NCBI GenBank assembly: GCA_026936335.1
Contig: JAPMXV010000001.1
Span: 248,001 to 312,000, forward strand
DNA: 64,000 nucleotides
From: Mantamonas sphyraenae
Taxonomy: Eukaryota > CRuMs > Mantamonadidae
Direction: 5' to 3'
The position numbers were made by a program, and so were the translations under genes. The notes below the pieces were generated by a model that did not search any database, was not told the origin of the DNA, and saw only the letters and a list, made by a program, of their open reading frames with translations. Of the stretch, positions 32,515 to 43,327 are shown piece after piece (position 1 is the stretch's first letter; each line of letters starts with the position of its first letter).

Positions 32515-35500
32515 ATGTCGCGTTCAGGATCGACCGATGTGGTCAATCTGATCCAAGAGTTGCTGGAAATCAAGGACTTTGCGTTGCTGCAAGTGTTGGC
32601 CAAGGAGAGTGACCTTCCGCGTGGTGACGTGGTGGCGCAGGCGTTTGTCTGCCACTACGGCCGGGAGGGTCAGCTGCTGCAGGCCATGGAGAGCGTGGTG
32701 CAGAACGAGGTGGATGAGACCGGTAAGTGTGTGAGAGAGCGCCAAAGGTGTGCCATGTGCGCTGTGTGTGTCTCTCTGTCCTGCGTTTTTGGCTAACGGT
32801 AAATGGGCTACTGCGTTGTGTGACGCCGACCACACAGACGACGTGAACCAGCTCTTCCGCACCAATTCCATGGCCACCAAGATGATGAGCCAGTTCACAA
32901 AGCTCACCATGGAGAGCTACACACGCGAGTGTTTGATGGACGTGGTTACACAATTGGCCACCACCACAGAGAGCTGGGAGGTAAGGGCATGGACGCGGTT
33001 GCGTTTTGCTCAATTTTTGCGTGTCTGGCACCTCCGGAGCTGCAGGGCGCCTTTGCCGCCGGCCATTGCATGCTGACACCGCGGGCTTTTCACGTGCACA
33101 TGCTCACGGGCGGCACGTGAACGCACAGGTGAACCCTGCACGCGCAGACAGCAGTACCGACGTGCAAACGAACCTGGTGCGCGTCGGCGCTGCCGCCCAG
33201 GAGATTCTGGATAGCGTGCTTCAGAGCCGCGAGCGTCTGCCACCGCTGTTTCGACACATGTGCTTCCGCCTCCGCACCATAGTGGAAGCCAAGTTCAAGA
33301 CGGACTGGCCAGTGTCCATGGCCGGCTTCATCTTTCTGCGCTACCTGTGTCCTGCGCTGATTGCGCCCGAGGGATTCCACTTGTGTGACGGTAAGTGAAG
33401 CTGGGCGTCGCCTCAGGCCGCTTCAGGCGCCGGTTTGGGCCCATAGGCAGCAACCAAGAATGGAACAAAGGAATTGCGGAGTGTGCACTGTGTGGTGGAA
33501 ACCATGACTGACACGGGCATCCCGTGTGTGTGTGTGTGCAGCAACGGTGACAAAGAATGGGCGACGAGCGATGGTACTTATTGCCAAACTGATCCAGAAC
33601 CTGGCCAACGGTGTGCTGTTTGGCGACAAGGAGGAGTACATGGATTCACTGAATGCGTTTGTGATGGAGAACAACGAGGCGCTGACGACGTACTTCCAAG
33701 AGGTGACTGCGGATCCGCAGGGGGAGCTGGCTGGCAGCGATGACAAGGAGATGTTTGAGTGGAGCGAAGAGATGGAAGGGGCGGTGGCTGAAGGGGTGGT
33801 TGCGAAAAAGGGCCTTGTGATCGAGCGGCTGAATGAGCTGGGTCTGGAGGAGCCGAGCGCACGTGTGTTGGAGCTGGACGCTGACGACCTGGACACCTCG
33901 GCGCCAGTGCGTTCGATGTCTCTCATGCGAAAGATCGCCAAGCCCGGGGCAAGCGAGGTGTATGCAAATGTGAAGAGCAAGCAAAAGGCACTGAAGCGGG
34001 GCACGCTGAACAAGCAGGGCGGAAGCAAGTCAAAGATCTTTTCGGTGACCAATTGGAAGAAGCGGTTCTTTGTGCTGTACGACACCGTGCTGCTGTACTT
34101 TGCCAGCGAAAAGGACGAGAACCCGCTGGGGATGGTGATGCTGGACGACGGGTGCCTGGTGCGGCAGCTGCCAAACGGGCAGTTTGACCACAAGTACAGC
34201 TTTGCCATCGACCGTGCCGAGTCGACGTTCTACGCGGCGGCAGAGGACGACAGGGAGTGGGAAGCATGGGTCAAGGCGATTCGGCTGGTTGGGCGCAAAC
34301 ACATGGAGCGGCTGTGGGCAAGGAGTGCGCTGCAGCCGTCGGTCAAGGTGAAGGACGGCTTCCTGAACAAGCAGGGCTCCAACGACCTGGGCAAAATGTG
34401 GCGGCGGCGCTACTTTGTGCTGGCCACAGACGCGTGCATGTACTACTTCAAGAGTCCCGAGGCAATGGACAGCTTGCTGGGGACGATTGACTTGCGGAAG
34501 GAAAAGACGACTGTGTTTGTGAGCGGAGAGAAGGAGTGCGGGTTTGAGGTGTTTGACGCAGCACAGGACAGAGTGTTTTTCCTGTATGCGGACGACGTGT
34601 TTGAAATGAGTGACTGGGTGAGCTCGATTGAGGGCGTGATCTCGTACTACCAGGGCCTGCAAGCGCACAGCGGGCGTGGGTCGGGCTCGTCCTTGTCGTT
34701 GCGCAGCAGAACAAAGGCAAGGCAGGGAGAGGACGGGTTGGAGGTGAACATTGGCGGGGTGACGGGAGGCGGTGAAGGAGGGACGTCTGGAAGCTCGTCG
34801 TCAGCGTCGGCGGCGGCATCGTCGTCGTCGTCGTCGTCAAACGTTGTCAAGGGGGCTGTAGATCTGTCGGACCAGGTGCACAGTGGGTATTTGCACAAGT
34901 GGGCGTCCAAGTCGCTGGGCAAGGTGTGGCGGCGTCGCTTTTTCGTGCTGAAGGCGAGCGGGGAACTGTACTACTTTGAGAAGCCGCAGTTGAGGAGCAA
35001 GAGCACAGAGGAGCCGATCGGGTGCATCAAACTGCAGGGCAAGGAAACACAGGTGGGCCTTGCGGAGGAACACAGCGAGGTGAGCGCAAACGTGATGCGG
35101 ATCACGAGCGGGGTTCAAGGGAGAGACTTTTTCGTGTACGCGGAGAGCTACCAGTCCATGTGCCAATGGGTGACGGCGATCATGGAGGTGAAAGAGGCGC
35201 TGAACAGCAGCAACCTGGACGGGGCGTCGCTGGTGATGGACGGAGTGCTGAACAAACAGGGGAACGATCTGATGAAAAAGTATCGAGAGCGGTACTTCCA
35301 GCTGCTGAGCATCGGCAAGATGCTGTACTACAAGTCGGAGGAGGACGCGGACGCGCTACTGCCTCCACTGGGAGTGATCCATCTGGTGGGATCGTGTACG
35401 GTGTCGGAGGAGAAAAAGAACGGGATCGCAATCTACAGCGAGGTGCAGGACCGGACGTTCTACCTGCGCGCGGCGGACGCCGAGATGCAGCAGACATGGA

Positions 35501-35853
35501 TCCGGAGGATCGGGTTTGTGATTGAAGAGCAACCGCCGCCTTCTGCAGAGGAGATGGAGGCGCTGCGAGGAAACGGGGGCGAAACGACAAACCACAGGTG
35601 GGGTCTGAAGAACCTGACGAGCCCGCACTTTTGTGCCCACTGCAAGCTGTTTATCTGGGGCCTGGCACTACAGGCACAGTCGTGCTCGGACTGTGGTGCA
35701 ATTGTACACCACCACTGCGTGGCGCGAGCGGACGTTGTTCTGGAGTGCCAAGCTGACGAGGACGAGGAACAGGACGGCGGTGCAGGGAGCAGTGGAGGTG
35801 GGGGAGCAGGGAGTGGAAGCCGTGATGGCGATGGAGTGAATGCAAACGCTTGA
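32515..35853 (+). CDS. RasGAP protein with four PH domains and a C1 domain
   Basis: Four exons (32515-32722, 32838-32980, 33129-33390, 33542-35853) join in phase to 974 residues. The RasGAP domain fills the N-terminus: the arginine-finger motif LFRTNSMATK (Arg77), AGFIFLRYLCPALIAPEGF, and RRAMVLIAKLIQNLANG. Four PH domains follow at about 355-455, 470-575, 640-755 and 765-865, each opening with a KQG/KWA strand and a KRFFVL or RRYFVL core. A C1 zinc finger ends the protein (HRWGLKNLTSPHFCAHC to HHHCVARADVVLEC). It should accelerate Ras-family GTP hydrolysis at membranes. The GAP-first, PHx4-C1 order is unlike the animal RasGAPs I know. Intron 3 ends in a GT-repeat acceptor. Confidence 0.93.
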
Positions 35854-36542
35854 GGAGCGAAGTCCCCAAATCCATCGGCATCGCCGGACACGTGTTTTTT
35901 CCGTCAAACGCAAAAGCTTCCATGCAATCGGAGTTTGTCTTGTGCACCGCTGTGCTATGCATGCTGCGATGGGTACCATCATCCACTATGGACATCGATG
36001 AGGCCTACGAAGGTGTCGGGAGATGCGATTGCAGCAGAGCCCGGTTTGGGAGCCTTGGGGGCCCCTTCCATGGAAGCTTGCAAAACTTCCAAAACAGAGG
36101 AAATCGGAGAAGTTTTTGCGTTTTCGATCGTTTTTGTTCGATTTTGAGCACCTTGTCGCCGTTTAACACCAAATTTTGTGCATCGCGCATCGCACGGCCG
36201 CAGACTGACGCAAGTCGATCCATGTGACACATAAAGCATATCAATGAGCATGTTGGGTGTTGGAGCAGTGTGTGGCCATGTAGGGGCATCTGTAGGGAAG
36301 TTTCCGCTAAAAGTTTCCAAGCGTGGCCGCTGGTGGCGTGGGGTGGAGTAAGCAAGCCGAAAAGGCTGGGGCTGGTTAATATGGGTGTGTCATGGGCCTA
36401 CGTGGAGGCGCGTGTGGTGGGATTAGCCAGGAGCTGGACGGTGGAAATATGGAAGTTTTTGCTGGCCCGGAGAAAAAGCGATTTGCGAGGGTGCGGCAGT
36501 TCCTCCAAAACAAACCCAACCCCCAAAGCACGAACCCACGCC
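35854..36542. other. Intergenic region without recognisable gene
   Basis: 689 bp, visibly richer in A/T than its surroundings, with poly-T and poly-A runs near 36110-36170. It holds a perfect 12-bp palindrome CTTCCATGGAAG at 36065-36076 and the repeated word GAAGTTTTTGC near 36110 and 36450. No protein-like frame or RNA gene is seen. It includes the promoter of the next gene. Confidence 0.5.
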
Positions 36543-37670
36543 ATGAGCAGTGTGATGAACAACTACCTGGACACGGAACCCACGAGCGTTCCGTCCAGCC
36601 CAGGCAGCGACAGCCAAAGTCTGACGCGCTCTGGACGCAAGCGCAAGGTACGCTCCGCGTGGAGCGACGCGGCGCTTGACGAACTTCTGAGCGAGAATTT
36701 GGACGAGGTGTCTGCCGACCTTCTGGAGTACGCGCCTTCAAAGAGGGCTCGCGTCAGCAACAGTGTGGCAGGTATGTTTGCGCAGAGGGCCGTCCATTCA
36801 CTTTTGCGTGGTGGGTGTGCTTGCATATAGGTGTGCTGTGGGAAAGACACGTATTTTCTCTCCGGACACTGACGGCGGCGTTTTTTTTCGTTGTGCTCGA
36901 CGCATTCCAGACTCGGGCAGCTCGACGCTGCCATCGATTCAGGTGCTTCTGCAGACCCTGCAGCAAACAGCAAACGCACAGGCGTGTGCTGCACCTGGAG
37001 TGACCGTGCTTCCGCCGGTGATCATCAGGAAGGAGGTGCAGGTGGCGGTTGAGCCTGTGGTTTCTGCTTCGAGCAGCACCCACGCAAACTACCTGTCCAC
37101 CATGCCCACCAGCAACCTGACCCACAACCGGGACAAGGGCCGCATCTGCGCCAACCGCGAATGCGAGAACCCTGCAGGCCAGCCCGACAAGCCCAAGAGC
37201 CTGTACTGCTCGAAACGATGCCAGTCGCGAGGTAAGTTTCAAGGTTCAAAATTTGTGTGTGTGGAGGTTGGGGCCATTTTGCGGACCTGCGCCCGCGTGT
37301 CCGTATCCACGCCCCGCAAACCCTTGTGCTGACACTGCACATTGGACACACAGAGCAAAACCTGCGCCAAGGTCGCATCAAGACGCAGGGGCGCACTCGC
37401 GGTCGCAAGCGCAAGTCTGTGCGTAGCAGCGACTCGCAAGGCAGCGGAGAGTCCACGTGGTCACCAGACACGAGCATTGTCGCCGTTTCTGGAGGCTTCC
37501 CTGGCCTTGCCTCGAACTCTTCTGCCTGCGACACCATGGGCATGAGCAACCTCATGCATACTATGCCTTCTTCGCTGCAGGCCTTGGCCTCCCTGTCCAA
37601 CCACGCCGATATTGTGCGCCAGGTCACTGCATCCATCGCAGCCGCACGCAACAGCGACGGCCACCACTAG
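36543..37670 (+). CDS. Small nuclear-type protein with a C-x4-C / C-x3-C cysteine cluster
   Basis: Three exons, 36543-36771 (donor GTATGT), 36911-37231 (donor GTAAGT) and 37354-37670, joined in phase, 288 residues. Exon 1 has a basic patch (SGRKRKVRSAW) and a second one (PSKRARV). The only ordered-looking part straddles the second intron: ICANRECENP, then KSLYCSKRCQSREQNLRQGR, with four cysteines likely binding zinc, followed by RTRGRKRKSVR. It could be a DNA- or RNA-binding module, but I do not recognise the family. The rest is Ser/Thr/Gln-rich and likely disordered. Possibly a transcription regulator. Confidence 0.72.
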
Positions 37671-38448
37671 ACGTCATCTCGTGCACTACGGCCACCGCGT
37701 GACGCCAATCTTACGCGCTCCACGCATGGCCACCCATCCGTGTGCTTTTCTACACCTCTGCCACACGAATGCGCGCACAAACCTTGGCAATTTTCCGGGC
37801 GAGGTCCGCTCTTTTTCCAACCCTCCGGCGGGCCCTCTCCTTTCCTTGGCGCGAATTTTCCACCTGTCCCTTTTAGCGCCAACAAGTGCATTCTACCTCC
37901 GTGCGTGCTCGCCGCCCACTTCTACATCAACCGAGGGCGAGTACGGACGCGCCACAACCATCACAACCACCACCCTTCCCCCGTGCACGTGTCCTTCTTC
38001 CGTTCCGATTGCAATCGGCGGGAATGACCCAGCGAACCTCCTTCTTTTCCAACCGTCCTCGACACACAGGTTCGCTACGCCGCCCTTCTCTGCGGTTCGT
38101 CATTGGCCAGCGGCATGCATCTTTCCCGCATGCCGCTGTCCGTTGGCACGCGTGCACACAACCCATCCTTGAGGGCCCTTTGCAAGACGCCTGCTGGCTT
38201 TTCGGCTGCCATTTTTTTTTATTTTCCACGGCATCCCAAAGCTGGCAGGAGGCTCAAAGGGCCAAGAACATACCCAACATACCAACATCCCGCTTGCTCT
38301 CAACCAACCGAGGCGAGCACGCTGGTTCACGAGCTTGTGCAAGGAGGCCTCAACTCTTTCCTCCACCCGTGTTGAGAGCCACCGCACACACAACCCACGA
38401 ACCATTGCCGCGAATCACAACAAAGTTTGAACGTTTTCCTTGTTTCTC
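37671..38448. other. Convergent intergenic region without recognisable gene
   Basis: 778 bp between two convergent stop codons. C/T-rich, with a run of nine T near 38211-38219. Short open frames on both strands have no protein-like composition. It is far longer than the other convergent gaps in the window (37-275 bp). Confidence 0.45.
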
Positions 38449-41400
38449 TCACAACTTCATGCCACCGGTCAAATTGGCAAACTCATCGTCGTCGAAATCC
38501 TCGAGGTCGTCGTCGGAGGAGTCGCCGTGGTCGACGATGGTAAACATGGGCTGCGCTTTGGCCGCCCCGTTGCTGGATGTCGTCGTGGCTGCCGTCTTGG
38601 CCGTGTTCTGACCCACAAACGCCCCTGCTTCGGCGTCGCTGAAGCGGGACAATGCTGCAAAACCGCCGTCGTCGCCGTCGTCATCTTCGTCGTCGTTGGC
38701 ATCACCATGCCGGCTTCCCATCAGATCTTGCATTTCCATGTCCTGTCCACGTCGGGAAGATTCCCATGGGGCCTGCTTCAGCCGCGAATACGGCTGCTGG
38801 AGCTGCCGCCTGCGTCGAAGCCAAAACAGCATGCCTGCCACACCCAGGGGCACCATGGCCACAAGCACATACTCCCAGGTCCAATCCGACGCATTGTTGG
38901 GTTTGCTGCTTGCCCACGACCCGTAGATAGTGTCGCTGGACGAACTGCTGGCCATGCTGATGTTCAGCGCGTCGCGAAGTCCTCCCGACGGCAACACACT
39001 CACCTTGAGGTGTCCTATGGCAGGCAGTGCGTCTGCACTCACACCCACCTGCATCTCCGTCACGCTGACGACCAGCACCTGGTCGCTTGCCCACTCACCG
39101 CGGTAGTTTGCGTACCCGCTGATCGGTGTGGAAAACACAAGCAAAGCATCCAATGCCGCCTTGCTGCCCACCTCAACCTGATTCGTGGCCTTGTCGAACG
39201 ATATACGCATCTGCACCCCTTGTGCAAACTGCGACCCGCCGTCTTCCATACGAGTGCCGGGCAAGGCCTCAAAGGCAACAATTGCCGGTCCTGCGTCACG
39301 CACAGTCACCTCGAACGGCGATCCTTGAATCGTCACCGCCTGGCTGCTTGTTTGTCCGCCGCTTTGCTTCATCCACGCAACCACCTCAACACTGTACACC
39401 CCGTTCACGCGCGGACGCATCTGGAACTGCCACAGGCCGTTCACAGACCCCTTGTTGACCACGTCGGGTGACACAGACGCACCGCTGGCGTGTGTATCTC
39501 CTGGAAGCGCACGTCTGCCCTTGAGCGTCATCTGGAAGTCCTGCAACGTAGGGCTGTTCACGTCGTCCCGTTTGTTGCCAAACTGGTCCCGCGGCGTGAC
39601 TTCAATGCTGAGGGTGTCTTTGGTCAACACGTCTCCAAACGGATAGCCATCTACGGTGCAATGGGCCGGGTTCAGGGCGTCGGGAAGCACCGAGAGCATA
39701 AAAGGCGCCCCCTGCACCTGACCCTGCGCCGTGCCGACGCGTACCTCGTACAGGTTGGCCACCGTCACACGTAGGTTCAGCGTGCCCAGTCCTGGCGTAG
39801 TCTCCGTAACTGTGGCTTCGAGACCCGGTGGCGTCTGCGACAGGTAGTCGTACGAGGCCACGTGCACCTGTACCAAGTTGACGCCCAGCACCGCCGGCTT
39901 GCCCTTGTTGTCCAGCAGCTCCATGGGCAGTGTTACGTCTTGACCCGCCGTCACCACCAGCGTGTCGGCTGTACCCACCTGCACCTTGCTTGTTTGCGGA
40001 TCCACCATCCCCGACACCACGTCGTATGTCACCGGCGACCCTGGCACAGCGTTCATGTGGTGCATGTGGCTGTCCTTGGATGTGGCTTGCACGAAAACAC
40101 GGAACTGACCCACGTTGGTGGCTGGCAGTGACGCAACATAGCCCGATTTCCAGCGCACTGCCGCTCCGCTGGACACCAACGATGAGTCGTTGCCGTTCAC
40201 TTTCATCACACGTACGTTCACCTCTGTGTTGTTGAAGAGCGTCTGGGGCACCCATGCATTGATGGGATCGATGTAAAGGACGCCGGGGGCGGACGACACA
40301 CTCAGCGACGTTTGGAAAAGTGGACGCACGCGCACCGAGCTCACCAACAACATCACCGGCGAATCTGGCACCTTTTCGCTGGCCACCTTTACCGACAATA
40401 CAATGTTGCCCTGATCAGGCGGGGAAAAGTGCACCGTGTACGTGGCAGTCGTTTGGTTGTCGCGTGTGATCAGCGCTGATTGCAGAACACTTGTGTGCCG
40501 GAGCAGGGTGGCGTTGATCGCCGCCGTGTCGTTGCACTCCACCCTCTCGTTTCCAAACTCGTCGTACAGCCTCACCTTGACGGTGTACGGCTTGGCCACC
40601 TCGATGGAGAAGAGGTCGCCGAGCATGGAGGAGTTCAGCACGCAGTTTGCAGCCAGTAGCGGGGCAGGAAACACGTGCACACGCAGAGGTGCCTTTGTCA
40701 CGCCGTCTTTCGTCGTCACACGCAACGTGTACTCGCCACTGCGTGTCACGGTATCCAGGGAGGCCTCGAACGAATTGATTGCGTTCAACACCGCCGTGTG
40801 GTTCTCTGTGCTGCTTCTCACCAACATCACATTGAGCGTGAACAAACTGGCCTCTGGGCTGTTTCCTGCCACTGTGTTGTTCCACGCGTCGCGCAGTGCA
40901 GCGCGTACACGCACACGTCCGGCCACGTTGTTCTCCACCTCCACCCACGACGTACTGGCGTTTGCCACACCACTGGTTACGTTCACAGACCATGTGCCGA
41001 TGTGTTGCAACATCTCGTTGCCCGCATCTGCTCGTGCTACCCACGCTCTCACCGTGTGCCTGCCAGCTTTGGTCGGACACCACGAAAACATGGACTCGGC
41101 CGTCGAAATCGCCTCCGTCGTGCTTCCGCCTGCGCCGCCGTCTTCCACGTGCAACTCCAGCGGGTACGGAGGCAACACAGCACGCGATGTGTCGTCCGTC
41201 ACCACAACGCGTCCAGACACACATGTGCCAACCTGCGCCCTTTCCGCTTCGGTGCTGTTCAGAGTGATGGTCCCTGTCATTGGGGTGGGCCCTGCCCACA
41301 CATTCATCGCATCGCTCACCGTCCCACTGACCATTGCGTTCACAGTCATGTTGGTCCTTTCGCCCAGCGGTGCGCTTGTTTCGTCCAGGCGCAAAGTGAA

Positions 41401-42006
41401 GTTGCACACGAGATTGCCCTCGAATGCGCCTTCCACTGCAGTCGCCACCACCATGCCTTCCGCCCCACTCGTTCCACACACCAACGCCTCTGTCAAAGGC
41501 CACTCGCTTGAGATGTTGTTTCCGTTTACATCACGTACGAGCAGTGTGAACGCCGCGGCTTCGCCCGGACCTTTTCCGATCTTCACATCGTTCGCCGATC
41601 CCGAAACCAGCCCGCTGGCTTGCGCAGAGATGGTCGCTGTCGCCGTGAGTGTCATTGGGGTTTCTTGACTCAGCGCAGAGGCTCCTTTCTTGGTGCCGGC
41701 CACCGTCACAGTGTACACGCCCGGTGGGATCTCGTTTTCCGACGTGGCCGTCACGTCCTCCTGGCAAGCACTTGGCTGAGTGGACGGATAGAATACAGCG
41801 CTAAAACCAGATGCTGCACTTGACACAGTTACATTCGTCAACGTGCAAGGTGTGTCCTCTGCACCAGCCTGCAGCCGCAACTTGATTTCCTTTGTCCACG
41901 CATCTACACGCGTGTCCACCAGTACCACGTCGTATTGCGCCGCAGGCTCCTCAGCCAGGGCTGTGACAAAAAAGGCAACTACTACAAACAGCAAGACCCG
42001 AAGCAT
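38449..42006 (-). CDS. Type I membrane protein with filamin-type Ig-like repeats
   Basis: Single exon, 1,185 residues from ATG 42006, chosen for its signal peptide (MLRVLLFVVVAFFVTALAEE). The ectodomain is a series of about 100-residue beta-sandwich repeats with the filamin-like signature of a Cys after the inter-repeat turn and a D-x-F-G-N loop (VKVRLYDEFGNERVEC, IEVTPRDQFGNKRDDV, RVRAALRDAWNNT). Many N-x-S/T sites suggest glycosylation. One transmembrane helix (YVLVAMVPLGVAGMLFWL) precedes a basic stop-transfer run and an acidic cytosolic tail. Filamin repeats are usually cytosolic; here they face outside, suggesting adhesion or surface-coat roles. Function is inferred. Confidence 0.78.
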   Translation of the reverse strand: MLRVLLFVVVAFFVTALAEEPAAQYDVVLVDTRVDAWTKEIKLRLQAGAEDTPCTLTNVTVSSAASGFSAVFYPSTQPSACQEDVTATSENEIPPGVYTVTVAGTKKGASALSQETPMTLTATATISAQASGLVSGSANDVKIGKGPGEAAAFTLLVRDVNGNNISSEWPLTEALVCGTSGAEGMVVATAVEGAFEGNLVCNFTLRLDETSAPLGERTNMTVNAMVSGTVSDAMNVWAGPTPMTGTITLNSTEAERAQVGTCVSGRVVVTDDTSRAVLPPYPLELHVEDGGAGGSTTEAISTAESMFSWCPTKAGRHTVRAWVARADAGNEMLQHIGTWSVNVTSGVANASTSWVEVENNVAGRVRVRAALRDAWNNTVAGNSPEASLFTLNVMLVRSSTENHTAVLNAINSFEASLDTVTRSGEYTLRVTTKDGVTKAPLRVHVFPAPLLAANCVLNSSMLGDLFSIEVAKPYTVKVRLYDEFGNERVECNDTAAINATLLRHTSVLQSALITRDNQTTATYTVHFSPPDQGNIVLSVKVASEKVPDSPVMLLVSSVRVRPLFQTSLSVSSAPGVLYIDPINAWVPQTLFNNTEVNVRVMKVNGNDSSLVSSGAAVRWKSGYVASLPATNVGQFRVFVQATSKDSHMHHMNAVPGSPVTYDVVSGMVDPQTSKVQVGTADTLVVTAGQDVTLPMELLDNKGKPAVLGVNLVQVHVASYDYLSQTPPGLEATVTETTPGLGTLNLRVTVANLYEVRVGTAQGQVQGAPFMLSVLPDALNPAHCTVDGYPFGDVLTKDTLSIEVTPRDQFGNKRDDVNSPTLQDFQMTLKGRRALPGDTHASGASVSPDVVNKGSVNGLWQFQMRPRVNGVYSVEVVAWMKQSGGQTSSQAVTIQGSPFEVTVRDAGPAIVAFEALPGTRMEDGGSQFAQGVQMRISFDKATNQVEVGSKAALDALLVFSTPISGYANYRGEWASDQVLVVSVTEMQVGVSADALPAIGHLKVSVLPSGGLRDALNISMASSSSSDTIYGSWASSKPNNASDWTWEYVLVAMVPLGVAGMLFWLRRRRQLQQPYSRLKQAPWESSRRGQDMEMQDLMGSRHGDANDDEDDDGDDGGFAALSRFSDAEAGAFVGQNTAKTAATTTSSNGAAKAQPMFTIVDHGDSSDDDLEDFDDDEFANLTGGMKL

Positions 42007-42068
42007 CTGTGCCTGTGATCGTATTACTGCCACGTTTTGTTCTTCCGTTGTGCAGGTCGGCGCCGCCC

Positions 42069-43108
42069 TCAATATCCAAAGTCAACCTCATCGGACGTCA
42101 GCTGGCTCTGGTTCACCACATGGCCAAACGATTCCAGAAGCAAGGGTTGCTTCTGCACCGTCTTTTTGAATTGGTCGTAGCTGATCTTCTTTTGCTGCTT
42201 CGCCCCCTCGAATTGGTCCAGCAACACCTTGATCAGCTGGCGCAGCTCCGTTTCGCTCTGGTTGTTCAGCGTGTTGCCCAACAGCACCTCGATTTCGTCC
42301 ATGCTGATGAATCCTGCGGTTCAAAGAACAAACGCGAAAAGAACAATTTGTGCGCACGTTTGTCAGCCTCCTCCCTTTCGGTCCACACGCGCACCATCAC
42401 GTGCCCACAATACCCTCTGTGCTCTCTCCACTACGGCATTATGCATCTTTCACCCATCGATGGCCACCCGTGACCCTGGGCCGTTCCAGCCGACGTGTTT
42501 GCTTCTTTCCACGCGCCTTCTCTGCCTCTCCTGCCCACACGACGTTCCTTCACACCGTCTACACCCGTGTAGCACCTTCATACACCAGCCAAAGGCCGCG
42601 TCCGTGCATGCACATCTCGCCCTCTGGCCACCCTTGTCGCTGCTCGCTCGCTGCTTCTCGCAACGGCACATACCATCACCGTTCAGGTCGTACACCTCGA
42701 AGCAAACTGTCCCCAGGCGGGTGTCAGTGGCCCTGCTGTCTGCTCCGAGACCCCACACACCTTGTGCGCTCACTTACATTTGATCTGGTCTTCCAGGTCG
42801 CCCTTCATGCACACCGACAGGCCGAGGAGGAACTCCTTGAAGCTGATCCGCTTGTTCCCGTCCTCGTCAAACTGGTCAAACACAGACTTGGCCAGCGTCT
42901 CGTCTCCGTCTGTGATCCCTATGTACTTGAGCGCTGCCTTGAACTGCTTGTAGTTGATTTCGTCCCCGTCGTTGTCCGTCACCTGCTGAAAGTATTCCTT
43001 CAGGAGCTCCAGCTCCTCACGGTCAAACGCAGTCCCCGACGAGCCCAGTTCGGAAATCACCGCTTTGTACGTTTGTGCCGACTTGTGTCCAATCTTGGAG
43101 CGAGACAT
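42069..43108 (-). CDS. Calcineurin-B-like EF-hand protein
   Basis: Three exons (43108-42778, a 33-nt exon 42706-42674, and 42313-42069) join in phase to 202 residues. EF-hand loops are DEDGNKRISFKE and DLNGDGFISMDE, the latter completed across the second intron, with degenerate first and fourth hands (near DNDGDEI and KKISYDQF). Spacing and the VYDLNGDG core fit the calcineurin B / CHP / CBL group of calcium sensors. There is no N-terminal glycine for myristoylation. The partner phosphatase or kinase is not in the window. The 5' splice sites are GTAAGT and GTATGT; intron 2 is about 360 nt, long for this region. Confidence 0.85.
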
Positions 43109-43327
43109 TGCGCACCTTGATTGTCCTATTGGTTTGTTTCGCCATCGCGAGGGCGCCTTTGAGTCCATCTCCTTCAATTGCGCTCCAATGCATCTACAGC
43201 CGTCACCATCGTTGCTCCTCACAACCGATGCTTCTTTCATCCTGCTCCCCGTCCCCCGAAACCTCTCCACATCGTGCTTCCTGCAGTGAGCCGTCCCGCA
43301 CGGGCTGACGCACCGAAACCAAGAGCG

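Noticed and set aside
36005-36355. Short open frames in the 35.9-36.5 kb gap
   Set aside because: Several overlapping frames on both strands, none with protein-like composition, a convincing start or splice continuity.
37671-38411. Open frames between the Cys-cluster gene and the filamin-like gene
   Set aside because: Pro/Ser/Thr/His-rich frames in a C/T-rich stretch, with none favoured over the others.
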